64,000 nt of DNA. Source: Talpa occidentalis. Taxonomy: Eukaryota > Chordata > Mammalia > Eulipotyphla > Talpidae. Position numbers and translations under genes: made by a program. Shown piece by piece: positions 1-9,643 of the stretch. The notes below the pieces were generated by a model. The model was not told the origin of the DNA. It searched no databases and worked only from the letters and a program-made list of their open reading frames with translations. How positions within the stretch are numbered: the first letter of the stretch is position 1; the number at the start of each line of letters is the position of its first letter. The stretch is from positions 62,659,361 through 62,723,360 of the forward strand of contig NW_023605194.1 of NCBI RefSeq assembly GCF_014898055.3, given 5' to 3'.

Positions 1-2
1 AA

Positions 3-368
3 GCAGGACAATATGAAAAAGCAGATTATTACTTTCGGGAAGAGTTCACCAAGGACCTTACTCCAAGAGCCAAACAAAGGGTCCATCTGGATTATGGCAA
101 CTTTCAGTTGCATCAAATGAACTGTGAACACGAGGCCATCCAGCATTATAAGGAGGGTGTGAAAATCCATAAGGAATCAAATGAGAGAGAAAAGATGAAA
201 AATAACCTGCAAAATATTGCTGATAAGAGGCTTTCTGTAAACCGAGCAGATGCGAAGGCTTTGGGCCTTTTAGAATTCCTTCAGGAGCAGGTTGGAGAAA
301 CGCAGCAGACACTTGACAACTCTGAGAGGCATGGGACTCCGGAAGCCTCATCCCATCAGCATCTTTAG
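3..368 (+). CDS. IFIT2: IFIT2, 3' end of the main coding exon (partial)
   Basis: The reading frame is open from the window edge and gives 121 residues before a TAG stop at 366-368. It matches the C-terminal TPR region of mammalian IFIT2 (ISG54): a YGNFQLHQM helix, an EHEAIQHYKEGVKI TPR-like helix pair, and a charged tail with a KMKNNLQNIADKRLS segment, like the human protein. IFIT2 is a cytosolic interferon-induced TPR protein that binds AU-rich RNA, dimerises by domain swapping and joins IFIT1/IFIT3 complexes. Only the last quarter is present; exon 1, the promoter and most of the protein lie upstream of the window. The tail is not visibly broken. IFIT2 rather than IFIT3 is chosen because a clear IFIT3 lies next downstream, as in the human gene order. 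The coding similarity was judged by reading, not by a search. Confidence 0.93.
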   Translation, partial: AGQYEKADYYFREEFTKDLTPRAKQRVHLDYGNFQLHQMNCEHEAIQHYKEGVKIHKESNEREKMKNNLQNIADKRLSVNRADAKALGLLEFLQEQVGETQQTLDNSERHGTPEASSHQHL

Positions 369-504
369 CTGAGAAATGAGGACTAGGGAGACAGCACCCA
401 CAGAGAGCTGGGAGGGAGCTGAGCCCCACCACCAAGTTGAAATTTAATAGTTTAATAACTGGAACAGCAAAGATACGGACTTTTTAAAAAGAAATGATAA
501 TTAT
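369..504 (+). other. IFIT2: IFIT2 3' UTR, proximal part before the L1 insertion
   Basis: This is 136 bases between the IFIT2 stop codon and the L1. No AATAAA or ATTAAA is visible here, so the native poly(A) signal must lie beyond the L1 or the L1 must supply one. Bases 486-504 are the left copy of the L1 target-site duplication. Confidence 0.8.
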
Positions 505-514
505 GATCTTTCGA

Positions 515-1731
515 GGGGGCGGAGCAACATGGCGGCGAGGAGACGCTGCGAGTAAGATCTCCCATTAAAAAAAGTGAATAGGGAGGAAAAGCGGCAGGTC
601 CCAGTGAGAACTGGGACACGGAAGATAAACGGGTGACGCCAGCGAACTGCCCGAAGAAGAAAGTGGCCATAAAAGAGGACTAGAAGGGAGGGAAGCGCAG
701 AACCCTGCTCCCCTCCCCCGCCCACAGAGGCGGCACTCTCCGACCCGCAGAGAGGAGGAAACAACACACCAAAACGGCCCACAAGAACAAATGACGCAGC
801 AAGCGGGACTGTGAGTGGAAAGGAACTATTGCAGCCACCACACCCCGTGAACGGGAGCTGAGGCGAACCCTGCAGGATCCGCCGCGGCGGTGAGCGCACG
901 GCTCCGGGCGCCATTAGAGAAGAACAAAGACCCCGGGAGACGCACATACAGCCCGTGCCGGTAAGCTGGCGCGGGAAAGCGGCGCGCTTGGCGCGCTTGA
1001 AAAGCAAGTGCAGACCTGGATCGCGGCTGCCCAGGTCCCCGCGCCTGCGACCTAGGCTTGCGGGGAGACGACCTAGGCTTGCGGGGAGACGCACGGAGGT
1101 CCTCACTGAGGTGAAGGTCCCTCCCTGAGTGAGCAGGAACCAGGCACCCGGGCACGGGAGCTGTGCAAAAGGCGCCATTCCCGCGCCACTGAACTGGGCT
1201 ACAGCCTGCGTCCTGGAACTGAGGGCTTTGAACTGAGACCCGGGGCACGAAAATTCGGGGCGTGGGTTCTCCACGACGGTGGGGCACAAGGCAGACACAG
1301 CACCCCAAAGCTGTTGAGGTGTACCCTACCATCCCCGCTCTGTTCTCTGTCCCACGGGGTGGGGGGAGGCGAAAAACAGCCCCCCAAGGACAATAGGAGA
1401 GATCTCTGGCGCCACCTAGCGACCAGGAAAAAAAAAAGTCACTAACACCCTATAAAACAGGACATTTCTTAAGACTGCTTGAAAAGGGCAGAAGGTTTCT
1501 GGAGGACCCAGTGGCCAGCCGGGAAGTTATTCCACGCCAGGCCCCTTCCGACCAGCAGTCTGAGCCCACAGAGGGAGCAGGCACCCACGTCCGGGGCAGA
1601 CCGGGTGCGCAGAAGAGTGTGCCTGAAACCGGAGGCGCAGGGACTGCATCCCGCTTCGCCATTTGAGAACAGGGACATTTCTTCAGTAAAAACTGCCTAA
1701 AACCAGCAGAAAGCTCCCCCAGAAGACAGAG
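515..1731 (+). promoter_or_regulatory. L1 5' UTR / internal promoter
   Basis: A CpG-rich leader starting with GGAGCAACATGGCGGC, whose CAACATGGCGG core resembles the YY1-type CAAnATGGC site at the start of many L1 promoters. An internal tandem copy of CCTAGGCTTGCGGGGAGACG occurs near 1050-1090; the second L1 has only one copy. The last 250 bases hold a unit (about 1490-1700) that is partly repeated at the ORF1 start. Confidence 0.75.
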
Positions 1732-2733
1732 ATGGCTCCTGGAAGAGCCAGAGGGGAGCGGAGAAGTTCACCCAAGATGTCAGTCAGTCCGAGCAACACA
1801 GTGTCCCAACGCATACGACAAATTAGAAAACAGACAGTAGGGAGTAGAAGAACCACACGCAACCTAAAAACTCCTCAGGAAAGAAGCACACCACAAAAAG
1901 AAAACCACTCCCCAGATTGCAACGACAGCAACTTGGAAGAACTTCTGAGCCTTCCAGAAAGAGAATTTAAAATTGCCATGATTAAAAAAGTGATAGATCA
2001 GAAGAAGGAAATTGAGTCCCTAAAGAGGGAAGTAAGAGAAATGCAGGAGATCAAAGAATTAATGGAGGAACTAAAGAACTCTGGGAAAAGCAATGAAAGC
2101 AGAATAGATGAAATGGAAGAACGAATAAGTAATCTTGAAGACACAGAAATAAAAAGAACCAAAACAGAAAAGGAAAGAGAAGTACGAAGGAAAAAGAATG
2201 AAGAAAGACTTCGGGAACTATCTGACTCCATGAGGAAAGGAAATATAAGAGTTATAGGAATTCCAGAAGGAGAGGAGAGAGATGTAGGAACAGAGAAAAT
2301 ATTCATGGATATAATTGAAGAGAACTTCCCAAATGAGAAGAAGGAGCTGAAAATTGATATACAAGAAGCAAGAAGAACACCAAACTTCCACGACAAAAGG
2401 AAAAACACAGCAAGACACATAATAGTAAAGCTCCCAAGAATCCAGGACAAGGAAAAAATAATGAAGCTGACAAGAGGGAAGAAACAGATAACATTCAAAG
2501 GAAAACCAATCAGGCTGACATCAGACTTCTCTGAAGAAACACTACGGGCAAGGAGAGAGTGGAGGGACATAGTCAACAGACTCCAAGAAAACAGATGCCA
2601 ACCAAGAATACTCTATCCCGCAAAGCTCTCTTTCTCCATGAAGAAAGAATATGGACCTTCCCAGACAAAGAGAAACTCCGGAATTTCATTGCGACTAAAC
2701 CCCCACTCCAAAAAATACTACAAGGAATCCTAA
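1732..2733 (+). CDS. L1 ORF1 RNA-binding protein (ORF1p), open but locally shifted
   Basis: A 333-residue frame with the L1 ORF1p layout: a basic N-terminus, a long charged coiled coil (about residues 65-150, rich in E/K/R heptads such as EIESLKREV and RISNLEDTEIK), an RRM-like domain starting at NIRVIGIPEGEE (about 167), and a C-terminal domain with RHIIVKLPRIQDKEKIM and the LTSDFSEETLRARREW segment. ORF1p trimers coat L1 RNA and act as nucleic-acid chaperones. Compared with the copy at 42885-43926, it lacks 14 residues of the coiled coil (exactly two heptads). Near 2633 it has lost one base and near 2702 it has gained one. About 24 residues are therefore read in a foreign frame before the normal SKKYYKES end. 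The protein is probably impaired. Confidence 0.88.
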   Translation: MAPGRARGERRSSPKMSVSPSNTVSQRIRQIRKQTVGSRRTTRNLKTPQERSTPQKENHSPDCNDSNLEELLSLPEREFKIAMIKKVIDQKKEIESLKREVREMQEIKELMEELKNSGKSNESRIDEMEERISNLEDTEIKRTKTEKEREVRRKKNEERLRELSDSMRKGNIRVIGIPEGEERDVGTEKIFMDIIEENFPNEKKELKIDIQEARRTPNFHDKRKNTARHIIVKLPRIQDKEKIMKLTRGKKQITFKGKPIRLTSDFSEETLRARREWRDIVNRLQENRCQPRILYPAKLSFSMKKEYGPSQTKRNSGISLRLNPHSKKYYKES

Positions 2734-2822
2734 AGCCAGAACCTCAGAGGGACGAATAACAACGAAAGAAGACCAAAAAAAAAAAAAAAGTTATTAATAA
2801 AATCAAAGGAAAGACAAACATA

Positions 2823-5800
2823 ATGGCAAATACAGATGCTAACATATCAATATTAACTCTAAATGTAAATGGACTAAACTCTTCAATAAAAAGACACAGA
2901 GTTGCAGCCTGGATTAAGAAACAAAACCCAACCTTTTGCTGTCTCCAGGAAACACATTTAGCTACAAAAGATAAAAATAGGCTCAAAGTCAAAGGATGGA
3001 AAACAATCCTACAAGCAAATGGGCCAAAAAAGAAAGCAGGAACAGCTATACTTATATCAGATAAAACAGACTTCAAACTCAAAAAAATAAAAAGAGACCC
3101 CAATGGTCACTACATTATGATTAAGGGGACAATACTTCAAGAAGAAATAACACTCATTAACATATACTCACCAAACGAAAGAGCACCAAAATATATCAGA
3201 CAACTGTTGTCCTCTAGTGAAAACAGACATCAGAGAAAACACATATGTAGTGGGAGACTTCAACACACCACTATCAACAATGGATAGATCAACAAGACAA
3301 AAAATAAGTAAAGAAACTAAAGCTCTAAATAAGGACCTAGAGCATTTGGGCTTAACAGACATCTATAGAACACTAAACCCCAAAAAAACGGAGTACACAT
3401 TTTTCTCAAGCGCACACGGATCATTCTCCAGGATCGATCACATACTGGGGCACAAGACAAACATCAACAGATACACCAAGATTGAAATCATACCAACCAT
3501 CTTTTCTGACCACGAAGGCATCAAACTAGAAATAAATCATAAAAAGAAGGCAAGGAACTATCCTACCTCATGGAGATTAAAAGCCACACTACTGGAAGAC
3601 CACTGGACTAACGAGGAGATCAAAGAAGAAATTAAAAAATTCTTTGAATTGAATGACAAGGAGGACACCAATATCCTAAATGTATGGGATGCAGCAAAAG
3701 CAGTAATAAGAGGAAAATATATAGCAATAGAAGCTCACATCAAAAAACAAGAAAGAACTCAAAGAAACAACCTAATCTCGAAGCTCAAAGATCTAGAAAA
3801 AGAACAACAAAAAAACCCAGAACCAGTAGAAGAAAAGAAATAATAAAAACCAAAGCAGAAATAAATGAAATTGAAACTAAAAAAACAATCCAAAAGATCA
3901 ATGAAACCAAGAGCTGGTTCTTTGAAAAAATAAATAAAATAGACAAACCCCTAGCCAGGCTCACAAAGGAAAAAAGGGAGAAAGCACAAATACACAGAAT
4001 CATAAATGAAAGAGGAGAAATCACAACGGACACAGCAGAAATCAAAAGAATAATCAGTAACTACTATGAACAGTTATATGGAAACAAGTTCAACAATCTA
4101 GAGGAGATGGACAAATTCCTACAACTCTACAATCACCCAAAGCTAGATAAAGAAGAAATAGAACACCTAAACAGACCAATTACAAGCAGCGAAATTGAAA
4201 TGGTAATTAAAAACCTCCCCAAAAACAAAAGCCCAGGACCTGATGGATTTACAAATGAATTCTACCAAACATTCAGAGACGAATTAGTGCCTATCCTTCA
4301 CAAACTCTTCCAAAAAATTGAGAAGGAAGGGACAATACCAAACACGTTCTATGAAGCCAATATTACACTAATACCAAAACCGAATAAGGACAACACAAAA
4401 AAGGAAAACTACAGGCCAATCTCCCTAATAAACACTGATGCAAAAATCCTCAATAAAATTTTAGCTATCAGAATCCAACAATGTATCCATAAGATAATTC
4501 ACCACGACCAAGTTGGATTCATTCCAGGGGCACAAGGATGGTTTAACATCCGAAAATCAATCAACGTTATCCAACACATCAACAAAAAGAAATATAAAAA
4601 CCATATGATAATATCAATAGATGCTGAGAAAGCTTTCGACAAAGTGCAACACCCATTCATGATAAAAGCCCTTGAAATTCTTGGATACAAACATACCTCA
4701 ACATCATAAAGGCCATCTATGACAAGCCAACAGCCAGTATCATTCTCAATGGTGAAAAGCTGAAAGCAATTCCATTAAGATCTGGAACAAGACAAGGATG
4801 TCCACTCTCACCACTGCTTTTCAATATAATACTGGAAGTCCTAGCCAGAGCAATAAGACAAGAGAAAGACATCCAAGGAATCCAAATAGGAAAAGAAGAA
4901 GTCAAACTATCACTATTTGCAGATGATATGATAATATACATAGAGAACCCCAAAATCTCCACAGAAAAACTAATTCAACTCATCAATCAATTCAGTAAAG
5001 TGGCAGGATACAAAATCAACACGCAAAAGTCAGTAGCCTTCCTATACACAAACAATAAATCTGAAGAAGAAGAAATCAAAAAAACCACCCCTTTTATTAT
5101 CGAAACAAAAAAAATCAAATATTTGGGAATAAATCTAACAAAAGAGGTAAAGGACCTATACAAAGAAAACTATAAAACACTGTTAAAAGAAATAGAAGAA
5201 GACACAAAGAAATGGAAAGACATCCCCTGCTCATGGATTGGAAGAATAAACATTATTAAAATGGCCATCCTACCAAAAGCAATATACAGATTCAATGCTA
5301 TTCCAATCAAATCTCAATGGCATTCTTCAAAGAAATAGAACAATTATTGATGAAATTCATATGGAATCACAAAAACCCCGAATAGCCAAAGCTCTACTGA
5401 AAAAAAAAGAAGGAAATGGAGGCATCACACTCCCAGACTTCAAACTATACTACAAAGCCATAATCATCAAAACTGCATGGTATTGGAACAAGAACAGACA
5501 TACAGACCAATGGAATCGAATAGAAAATCCAGAAATAAACCCACAGGTTTATGGTCAACTAATCTTTGACAAAGGAGCAAAGACTATGCATTGGAGCAAA
5601 GAAAGTTTGTTCAATAAATGGTGCTGGGAAAACTGGGTCGCTACATGCAAAAGAATGAAGCTTGACCACTACCTCACACCATACACAAAAATCAACTCAA
5701 AATGGATTAAAGAACTAGACATAAGACCTGAAACCATAAAATACATAGAAGGAAATATAGGCGAAACACTACGGGATTTGCACATCAAAGACATCTTTAC

Positions 5801-6644
5801 AGACACATCACCCAAAGCAGTGATAGTGAAGAGAAAGATAAACAGCTGGGACTACATCAAATTAAAGAGCTTCTGCACAGCAAAAGAGACAATAACAAAA
5901 ACAAAGAGAAACCCCACCAACTGGGAGAACATTTTTGCACCCAACACTAATGATAAAGGACTGATCACAAAAATCTGCAAAGAGCTGATGAGACTCAGCA
6001 ACAACAAAGAAAATAATCCAGTCAAAAAATGGGCAGAAGAGCTAAAAAGAAACTTCTCTGAAGAGGAAATGCAAATGGCCAACAGACATATGAAAAAATG
6101 TTCAACATCACTTGTAATCAGGGAAATGCAAATCAAAACTACCATGAGATACCATCTCACACCAGTGAGAATGGCACATATTAAAAAAACTAGCAACAAC
6201 AAATGTTGGCGAGGATGTGGAGAAAAAGGAACTCTTGTGCACTGTTGGTGGGAGTGCAAACTGGTCCAACCACTATGGAGAGCTGTGTGGAGATTTCTGG
6301 ACCTACTAAACATAGAGCTTCCATATGATCCAGCAATTCCACTCCTAGGTATTTACCCAAAGGACACAGAAACATCAATTCCAAAGAGCACCTGCACTCC
6401 TATGTTTATAGCAGCACTGTTTACAATAGCTAAGCTTTGGAAACAACCCAAATGCCCAAAAATAGATGACTGGATCAAGAAGATGTGGTACATATATACC
6501 ATGGAATATTACTCAGCATTCAAAAAAGATAAACACATGCAATTTGCAGCAACATGGATGGCACTGGAAGGGATCATGCTCAGCGAAATAAGCCAAAAAG
6601 AAAAAGAAAAATACCGGATGGTCTCACTCATAGCAGGAATCTAG
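2823..6644 (+). pseudogene. L1 ORF2 (endonuclease-reverse transcriptase), frameshifted
   Basis: Begins with the APE-type endonuclease (LNVNGLNSSIKRHRVAAWI, then LQETHL at about 2945-2965) and passes through the reverse transcriptase, whose FADDMI active site is encoded at about 4915-4932. It ends in the cysteine-bearing C-terminal domain ([18 protein letters not shown], about 6204-6257). Frame changes relative to the second L1 copy are seen near 3213 (one base gained), 3818, 4687 (four bases lost) and 5318 (one base lost), so no full-length product is possible. All domains are present in order; decay is by small indels only. Confidence 0.93.
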
Positions 6645-6893
6645 AAAACTTAAATAAGGGACCAGGAAAATGAATATAAGAAAGTGAAAATCAAAATCAA
6701 CAAAAAACTATGAACCAGAGACACTTTTTGGGGGGTGGGGGGCGGGAGGGGAAGGATTGGGGTCAGAATGGGGCGTTTGCAATTGTATGGGGGAATATAA
6801 AAATAAAATTTAATATTTAAAAAAAAAAAAAAGAAATGATAATTATACCATGTGAATCAAAAACTATCATCACTAAGGTGACAATCATATTCT

Positions 6894-7166
6894 TTTTTTT
6901 TTTTTTAAAGATTTATTTATTTATTTATACAAGCACTGGGTACAGTCAGAAGCGCGGGAGGGTGAGAGAATTCACCAGAGCCAGAGCGGGAGCAGAGCAG
7001 GCAGACTGACGAAGTACACTGCTGAGGGGAGCAGTGGGTGTGGCAGGAGAGGTCTGTCACGCCATGTGGGCCCCTCACCGGTGGCCGGGGATCAAACCGG
7101 CTCTGCAGAGGTTGCGGGCAGCTTCGCAGCCCAGCGCTCAACCGCTGCACCACCAGGGGAGGCCCT
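6894..7166 (-). mobile_element. tRNA-derived SINE (young subfamily)
   Basis: On the - strand it starts GGGCCTCCCCTGGTGGTGCAGCGGTTGAGCG and carries a B-box-like GGTTTGATCCCC. It ends in CTGTACCCAGTGCTTGTATAAATAAA. It is flanked by ACAATCATATTCT at 6881-6893 and 7167-7179, a clean target-site duplication. The A/T-rich tail and the duplication show LINE-driven retroposition. Confidence 0.93.
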
Positions 7167-7179
7167 ACAATCATATTCT

Positions 7180-7789
7180 AATATATGAATGTATCAAATC
7201 CATATACACTTTAAACAAATGCATTGCTATAATATATGTTGCTATGTTTCAATAAATTTACATATACATGAACATTTTCTTTAAGCAATCAAATCAATTA
7301 AACTCAAGCATCCTCCAATTACTGTATCTCTGGTTTCCACATTAGCGTTTTGTGTACTGAGATCATCAGTTTCATGGTACACATTTTTTTTTAAAATGTC
7401 ATAGATGTAATTAATAAAACCGATGTGATGGAACATAAATTATGTTCTGAAACATAATTATGGCTGTGGCTTTTCTGAAATTATGCTGTATCTGAAGTCT
7501 TTCCCTCACCCATTGGCAAACAATATTCCAGTGGATGAACCGGCTCCACCTAAACCTGACTGGCCATAACCAGTGATCACAGCAAACATGGTTTCTTCTA
7601 TATTCAGCTTGTCCCTGCACCCCCAACCCTCACCCTCATGCACACAACACCTGCCCACCACTGACATGTGGGGCTGCTGCCCTTCTCCCTCCTCTATCTT
7701 GTTAACATCCTGTACATGCATCTCTATTCCCTTTCCTCTTCTAAATTCCATTTTGAGAGATTAGGATATACCACAATTTCTGTCCCATG
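7180..7789 (+). other. IFIT2 3' flank, with probable native poly(A) signal
   Basis: AT-rich unique-looking DNA. An AATAAA at 7251-7256, beyond the L1 and the SINE, is the first plausible native IFIT2 poly(A) signal and lies about 0.6 kb from the stop codon once both insertions are discounted. No gene is seen in the rest. Confidence 0.5.
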
Positions 7790-8030
7790 CAGGAGGCAAT
7801 CTGGAGAGATTCCTCAATATAGGGAAAAAAAGAAAAAGACCCCCCAAGGCCTACATATCTGCTTTTATACCAAACCTGGCTGCTTAACTCCACCCTCAGG
7901 CCCAGCAACCCTCCCTTCAGTGATGATGGGATTTGTAGTTCTGGGTGTCTTGATGGCCTTGGTCTGGAGTGGGGGTAGAGTCTACAAAACCTGTGTGGAG
8001 TTTGCTCGGAACATCCTTTCCTGGTCACAG
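7790..8030 (-). mobile_element. LTR fragment, antisense, same family as the solo LTR at 9644
   Basis: Read on the - strand, this stretch follows the 9644-10183 LTR. It has the CAGG(C/T)TTTGT(G/A)GACTC block, then a CTAC(A)AATCCCATCATCAC-like block, then GGGCCTGAGGGTGGAGTTAAGCAGCCAGG, then a TATAAAAG box and an (A/G)TGT(G/A)GGCCTT segment. Divergence is clear, so it is older or less constrained. Limits are approximate. Confidence 0.7.
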
Positions 8031-8178
8031 GATTATTCTTTCAAACATCAGAAAACAAGTATGTTAAACAAGGCACAGTTGTTAAATAAGGGAGGGTAAA
8101 TAAGCAGCAATGCTTATCTGGTGGGGTAGGAAGAGAGACATGTCCTTTTATCACTGTGTTACCCATTCCCTCATGGGT

Positions 8179-8598
8179 AAATGCCCAGCCATACAGGCTC
8201 AAAACAGGGCTCAAATCAGGTCCACAATTCTAAGGCACCTCCTGGTGAGGAACCTTAGGAAAGGGGCAGAAGGGGCCAGATGAGTCTGGAAGAAAAAGAG
8301 CAAAATCAAAATCAAGATAAATGCTGCCATTGTTAACATTCCCATGGGCCTTTCACCCACATCTGTTTCAAATGTCTTTTTCCATGTCCCCCAAGTCCCT
8401 GGTACAAGTACAAGGCCAAGAATCAAGCACAGCTTCTTCACATGTCTCTCTGCTCCAGGTGCCTCCTCCAGGTCTCCTTCTTCTCTCCATCCTTCTTTCT
8501 TCCTTCTTCAGTCTCCTCTTCAGCTGCTCCTCCTCCCTGCTCAGTTCCACCCTCCCTTGGATGGGGCAGGGAACCTGGAATCTTGGCTTTCCCTGGGG
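8179..8598 (+). repeat. Paralogous block upstream of IFIT3 (copy A)
   Basis: About 420 bases align by eye with 28709-29130 upstream of IFIT1. Shared anchors in order are AATGCCCAGCC, TAAGGCACC, GCCATTGTTAAC, CCCCAAGTCCCTGGTAC, AGCACAGCTTCTTCACATG, GCCTCCTCCAGGTCTC and GGGGCAGGGAACCTGGAA. Since IFIT genes arose by tandem duplication, this is most simply a duplicated upstream region; an old LTR present at both sites is the alternative. It ends about 75 bases before the ISRE. Confidence 0.75.
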
Positions 8599-8671
8599 AT
8601 CCACCTGTTAGACTTGGACTCAGGCCCAGATCCCAGCCTTAAGTTTTCATTTACTGCTCTTGCTTTTAGTC

Positions 8672-8684
8672 AGTTTCACTTTCC
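8672..8684 (+). promoter_or_regulatory. ISRE of the IFIT3 promoter
   Basis: AGTTTCACTTTCC is a perfect TTTCNNTTTC interferon-stimulated response element, the site bound by ISGF3 (STAT1-STAT2-IRF9) and IRFs. It lies about 110 bases upstream of the TATA box, as in other IFIT promoters. Only one clear site was found here. Confidence 0.9.
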
Positions 8685-8780
8685 ATTTCTTCTCTCTAGT
8701 TGGACAAGCATCCACTCAGAAGCTTGAGGAAGAGCATCAGCTGATGCAGCTACACCCCCACCCCCACATATACCTTGCCT

Positions 8781-8787
8781 TTATAAA
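8781..8787 (+). promoter_or_regulatory. TATA box of IFIT3
   Basis: TTATAAA preceded by GCC and followed by GCTCC. It would place transcription start about 30 bases downstream (near 8812) and give an exon 1 of roughly 80 bases, which fits the family's tiny first exon. Confidence 0.85.
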
Positions 8788-8811
8788 GCTCCTTCAGCAT
8801 TTACTTCAGGC

Positions 8812-8892
8812 AGACTAGGAAGATTTCTGAAGAACAAGTCATCTTGGACACCAGCTTTTGAGAACAGCAGGGAAGCAGACTGCCATCATGAG
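8812..8892 (+). CDS. IFIT3: IFIT3 exon 1 (start codon plus two bases)
   Basis: The start is inferred from the TATA box. The coding part is only ATGAG (8888-8892), followed by the splice donor GTCAGT. All IFIT genes split the second codon this way: ATG AG | T. Joining AG to the T at 22524 gives Met-Ser-Glu-Asp, matching the MSE start of mammalian IFIT3. The exon is far from its partner because the 13.6 kb intron has filled with SINEs, an LTR and old L1. The coding part is too short to recognise by itself; the promoter in front and the frame-matching exon behind support it. Confidence 0.85.
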
Positions 8893-9643
8893 GTCAGTGA
8901 GAAAAGAATACATAAGCATGCTTTCACCTTGAATGCAAATTGTAAGGCAGCTCCTGGGTTGCAGGCTAGTTCTTGAGTTGTCCTGTTAATTATTGTCTTA
9001 ACTTGCCTCTATCTGCCTCTGTCTATTTCTATGACTTTTTCTGGAACCTTCACTTTCCTAGTCATATAGGGTTGGCTGGAAAAATGCCAAACAGATACAG
9101 GAAAGTTCTAAACTGGTGTAACAAGTTCTAAGCTACTAATACTCATCACTGAATGGTGCCTAGAGCCAGGAAATGGGGTAAAAGAGACCTGGCAGAAGGG
9201 ATACCACTTTGTGATTCAAAGATCGACCCAAGGAAATGACCCTTTATGTGCTCTGTCCTTGTTTTATTTGAAAGAACAGGAGGTTTACTTCTCATAATTT
9301 TAAAAGGAAGCAATTTTTCAGCATGGATTATTAAAGATGGAATTGGTAATCAAACTTAATTCACATTGAAGGGGATTTTGCTCTGAAACATCTGATCACT
9401 TTACAGTGGGAAGTTGGAGGAAACAATTCTTATAGATGGGCATTTTTCCATTTCTTAAATGAAAACTAAAACCAAAACTTAGTTTATTTTTATTGTTCTC
9501 ATGAGAGGTGATGAGCAGCAGAACATTCCTCTTCAAAACATGATGACCTGATCTCTTTTATAACACTGATGGGGTCTCCAGAAAGCAGAGCAATGGTTGC
9601 TAGGAGTGCTTGGGAGTGGGGTTGTGACTGACTAGAGAGAAAG
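8893..9643 (+). other. IFIT3 intron 1, first 750 bases
   Basis: Unique-looking AT-rich DNA with no gene or clear repeat. It starts with the donor GTCAGTGAG and ends at the solo LTR. Confidence 0.5.

Larger units (their letters stand above)
505..6827 (+). mobile_element. LINE-1, near full length, sense to IFIT2
   Basis: A 6.3 kb L1 with a CpG-rich 5' UTR, ORF1, ORF2, a G-rich 3' UTR (about 6727-6750) and an A-rich tail. It is flanked by a perfect 19-bp target-site duplication, 486-504 and 6828-6846 (AAAAAGAAATGATAATTAT), which shows target-primed reverse transcription and little later rearrangement. About ten extra bases (505-514) sit between the left duplication and the GGGGCGGAGCAACATGGCGG start shared with the second full-length copy at 41565. 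ORF1 is open but has a compensated frameshift; ORF2 is broken by several frameshifts, so the element cannot move on its own. The insertion lies in the IFIT2 3' UTR. Confidence 0.96.

Noticed and set aside
501..1298. Long antisense reading frames over the L1 5' UTR (also 41539-42267)
   Set aside because: GC-rich L1 leader. The frames are not shared in register between the two copies, and they have no known domain.
1998..2576. 192-codon antisense frame over L1 ORF1 (also 43245-43769)
   Set aside because: Mirror of the Lys/Glu-rich ORF1 coding strand; Ser/Phe/Leu-rich shadow.
8181..8600. Shared block at IFIT3 and IFIT1 as a coding exon
   Set aside because: Frames differ between the two copies and are interrupted; it is non-coding.
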